Source of the DNA: an uncultured Actinomycetes bacterium
GTDB taxonomy: Bacteria > Actinomycetota > Acidimicrobiia > Acidimicrobiales > Ilumatobacteraceae
Assembly (NCBI GenBank): GCA_903858075.1
Contig: CAIOHI010000336.1
Coordinates: 1 to 7,201, forward strand
Reading direction: 5' to 3'
DNA length: 7,201 nucleotides
Below are positions 5,773-7,201 of this stretch, piece by piece. Position 1 is the stretch's first letter, and each line of letters begins with the position of its first letter. The position numbers and the translations under genes are program-made. Under the pieces are notes generated by a model. That model worked only from the letters and a program-made list of their open reading frames with translations. It had not been told where the DNA came from and searched no databases.

Positions 5773-5809
5773 CAAGACGCTCTTGCTGAGGTGAATAAAA
5801 GATCGTCTT
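5773..5809. promoter_or_regulatory. Two AAGA-N3-TCTT dyads, putative operator upstream of phnYZ
   Basis: AAGACGCTCTT (5774-5784) and AAGATCGTCTT (5799-5809) are two copies of the same small dyad, 25 bases centre to centre, so both would lie at a similar helical face offset. The first extends to CAAGA-CGC-TCTTG. Because each copy is itself symmetric, the pair also forms an 11-base inverted repeat with one mismatch. A dimeric regulator binding in tandem is the simplest reading; a hairpin in the transcript of the DUF3054 gene is the alternative. Confidence 0.35.
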
Positions 5810-5850
5810 ATTCGGAATATTTACGGAGTGCAACCGCAATTAACTTGAGG

Positions 5851-6246
5851 TCAACCTCGTGATGCTTTGCGTTCACTTAGCTGCTCGGCAATGAAGCGCC
5901 AACCCACCAAAGTGAAAGCATTGAAAATGGTGGCTACCACAACGAATGCACCTGCTGTGCCGCGGTCGAAAGCAAAGTGCCGCAGCAGCATTCCAACGGT
6001 GATGGTGATGAGCCAAAGCCCGACACCATTTGCAACTTTGTGTGGTGCTTTCCAAACTTGCAATGCACACCAACCCACTAACAGGGCAATGAGAAATGGT
6101 GCAGCGGTTGAGAAGACCCCAGCGGTGTCGGTATCGGTGTCGTGGTTGCGAGTTCCAATGAAAATAAAGAGAAAAATGAACGCTGCATCGGCAACGAATG
6201 CATATATAGATTTCCGTAAAGCTGGGGTTGCTGGCGTAGTCGACAT
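5851..6246 (-). CDS. DUF3054 family integral membrane protein
   Basis: With ATG at 6246 the protein has 131 residues and begins just before the first membrane helix, as DUF3054 proteins usually do. An in-frame ATG at 6312 would add 22 charged residues (starting M-G-N-L-W-R) with only a weak ribosome site and would leave just 41 bases to the divergent gene. Four hydrophobic segments are seen: about 14-31, 47-66, 74-90 and 97-116. Family marks include I-G-T-R-N-H-D-T (30-37), the polar loop after helix 1 that resembles G-R-R-x-H; T-A-A-P-F-L (47-52); G-W; 'GVGLWLITITVGMLLR' (74-89); and a final V-G-W-R (114-117). The function of the family is unknown to me. The gene lies upstream of phnYZ on the same strand with a 154-base gap, so it probably has separate control. 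Confidence 0.8.
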   Translation of the reverse strand: MSTTPATPALRKSIYAFVADAAFIFLFIFIGTRNHDTDTDTAGVFSTAAPFLIALLVGWCALQVWKAPHKVANGVGLWLITITVGMLLRHFAFDRGTAGAFVVVATIFNAFTLVGWRFIAEQLSERKASRG

Positions 6247-6353
6247 GAGTACACGGTAGCGGGAAACATCATTTACCTGCTCGTCATATTCTGTACGCCA
6301 AAGGTTTCCCATAACCGCTCATTGTTCAATAATCAATCAGTCACGATGAGTGT
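6247..6353. promoter_or_regulatory. Divergent intergenic region between the DUF3054 and MFS genes
   Basis: About 107 bases must hold promoters for both directions. On the plus strand, AATAAT (6328-6333) matches five of six -10 positions with a poor -35 (TTTCCC, 6305-6310). The small palindrome ATTG-TT-CAAT (6321-6330) overlaps it. No strong ribosome site precedes GTG 6354, so the transporter message may have a very short leader. Confidence 0.25.
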
Positions 6354-7201
6354 GTGAGCACCATCAGTACTGCACCCCGCAAGCCAATCCGACTTTTTCG
6401 TCGCCGTGCTCAGTTACATATTTCGCGTCGAACACTTTTCCAGTACCCCGACTTTCGTCTCGCAGTTACCGGGCAGGTGACTTCACAAATTGCCGATGCC
6501 CTCGCTTCATTGGTGTTTGCACAAGTACTGCTGTTCGCGTCTGAAGATGGACCTACACCGCGCTTGTTAATTCAAGCTGTTATTGCGTCAGCATTTCCGC
6601 TGGTGCTTGCTGGCCCGCTAGCAGGTTTCGTGGCAGACAAATTTGAGCGACGTCAAATTTTGGTGACAGGACAAGGAGTTCGCTCGTTACTTATGCTCGC
6701 CGCATTTTTTGCTGCGTACATGCAGTCATCAGTAATGCTTTACATTTTATTCGGCTTATCAATGTGCGTGACTCGAATTTTGTACACAGCTCGGGCTGCT
6801 TCAGTTCGTCACTTGGTGCGCCAACATGAGCTAGTTGCCGCAGACTCGGTGATGTTGATGGCCAGCATGATGGCAGGAAGCATTGGTGCTGTCAGCGGCA
6901 CATTGCTGTATCGATATGTTGGTTTTGCCGCATTTTTTGCTGGAGCCATTTTGCATTTCGTGGCCGCATATGTTTTTGATTCCGTTCGCACCTGGCTGGG
7001 TGGCGGTAGCGAAGTGGACAAAGTTACTTGGAAGGCAGCATTCCAGCAGCTGCGTATGGCGAAGACCCGTTTCGCTATTGCTTCTACCAGCGCTCATCGG
7101 TATCTCTTAGGGGTGAGCTATTCCGCAATCGCTCTATTGCTAGATAATCGGGTCAACATTGGGGCCTCTGGTTACGCAGTCACTTTAGGCTCTGCAGGAA
7201 T
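6354..7201 (+). CDS. MFS transporter, N-terminal part (cut by the window edge)
   Basis: The frame starts at GTG 6354, the only start codon after the in-frame TAA at 6330, and stays open for 282 codons to the last base. The basic N-terminus (R-K-P-I-R-L-F-R-R-R, 9-18) is followed by 'YPDFRLAVTGQVTSQIADAL', typical of the first helix of MFS_3/EntS-like exporters. The hallmark loop between helices 2 and 3 is present as G-F-V-A-D-K-F-E-R-R (91-100). Helices are seen at about 35-62, 70-93, 102-122, 126-145, 165-185 and 188-208. An amphipathic central loop (210-240) follows, then the start of helix 7. Substrate cannot be told; EntS-type members export siderophores or drugs. A phosphonate uptake role is not supported by any motif. 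The gene is divergent from the DUF3054 gene. Confidence 0.85.
   Translation, partial: MSTISTAPRKPIRLFRRRAQLHISRRTLFQYPDFRLAVTGQVTSQIADALASLVFAQVLLFASEDGPTPRLLIQAVIASAFPLVLAGPLAGFVADKFERRQILVTGQGVRSLLMLAAFFAAYMQSSVMLYILFGLSMCVTRILYTARAASVRHLVRQHELVAADSVMLMASMMAGSIGAVSGTLLYRYVGFAAFFAGAILHFVAAYVFDSVRTWLGGGSEVDKVTWKAAFQQLRMAKTRFAIASTSAHRYLLGVSYSAIALLLDNRVNIGASGYAVTLGSAG

Noticed and set aside
5847..5858. GAGGT-CA-ACCTC palindrome at the end of the DUF3054 gene as a terminator
   Set aside because: The loop would be too small, the stem is at most four or five pairs, and no T-run follows on the minus strand.
5867..6259. Plus-strand 130-codon frame opposite the DUF3054 gene
   Set aside because: The minus-strand frame has clear membrane helices and family motifs. 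The plus-strand product has no recognisable feature and no ribosome site.
332..6295. Identical 11-mer CATATTCTGTA at 332-342 and 6285-6295 as a shared regulatory site
   Set aside because: Several exact 11-base matches are expected by chance in a window of this size.

Overview
The window looks like chromosomal DNA of an aquatic-type actinobacterium (inference). The supporting signs are base composition near one half G+C by eye, GTG starts, tightly packed 1- to 10-base gene junctions, a DUF3054 membrane protein, and secreted helical repeats of a kind common in Actinomycetota. No RNA gene, insertion sequence, CRISPR array or phage gene was seen. All gaps between genes are shorter than about 165 bases.

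Layout. (1) 1-315 (+): C-terminal end of a fumarate-reductase/ketosteroid-dehydrogenase-type FAD flavoprotein that enters from the left. (2) 477-4400 (+): a compact four-gene operon. It encodes an exported protein with three nearly identical ~97-102-residue helical repeats and a Gly/His/Met-rich tail; a membrane ferric-reductase-type oxidoreductase (haem domain plus cytosolic FAD/NAD(P)H domain); a membrane-anchored FMN-binding protein with a SGAT flavinylation motif; and ApbE, the FAD:protein FMN transferase that attaches FMN to such a motif. Together they form a plausible route for electrons from cytosolic NAD(P)H through haem to a covalently bound extracytoplasmic flavin. The repeat protein is the unexplained member. 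(3) 4387-5696 (-): a two-gene phosphonate catabolism unit meeting the operon tail to tail with a 14-base overlap. It encodes a PhnY-like Fe(II)/2-oxoglutarate dioxygenase and a PhnZ-like HD-domain diiron oxygenase, joined by an ATGA overlap. This pair hydroxylates a 2-aminoethylphosphonate-type compound and then cleaves its C-P bond, releasing phosphate. (4) 5851-6246 (-): a DUF3054 membrane protein. (5) 6354-7201 (+): a divergent MFS transporter cut by the right edge.

The most interesting points are the triplicated exported protein leading a flavin electron-transfer operon, an ApbE without a visible export signal, an orphan phnYZ pair, and an AAGA-N3-TCTT dyad that I found only in intergenic DNA: once before the flavin operon and twice before phnYZ.
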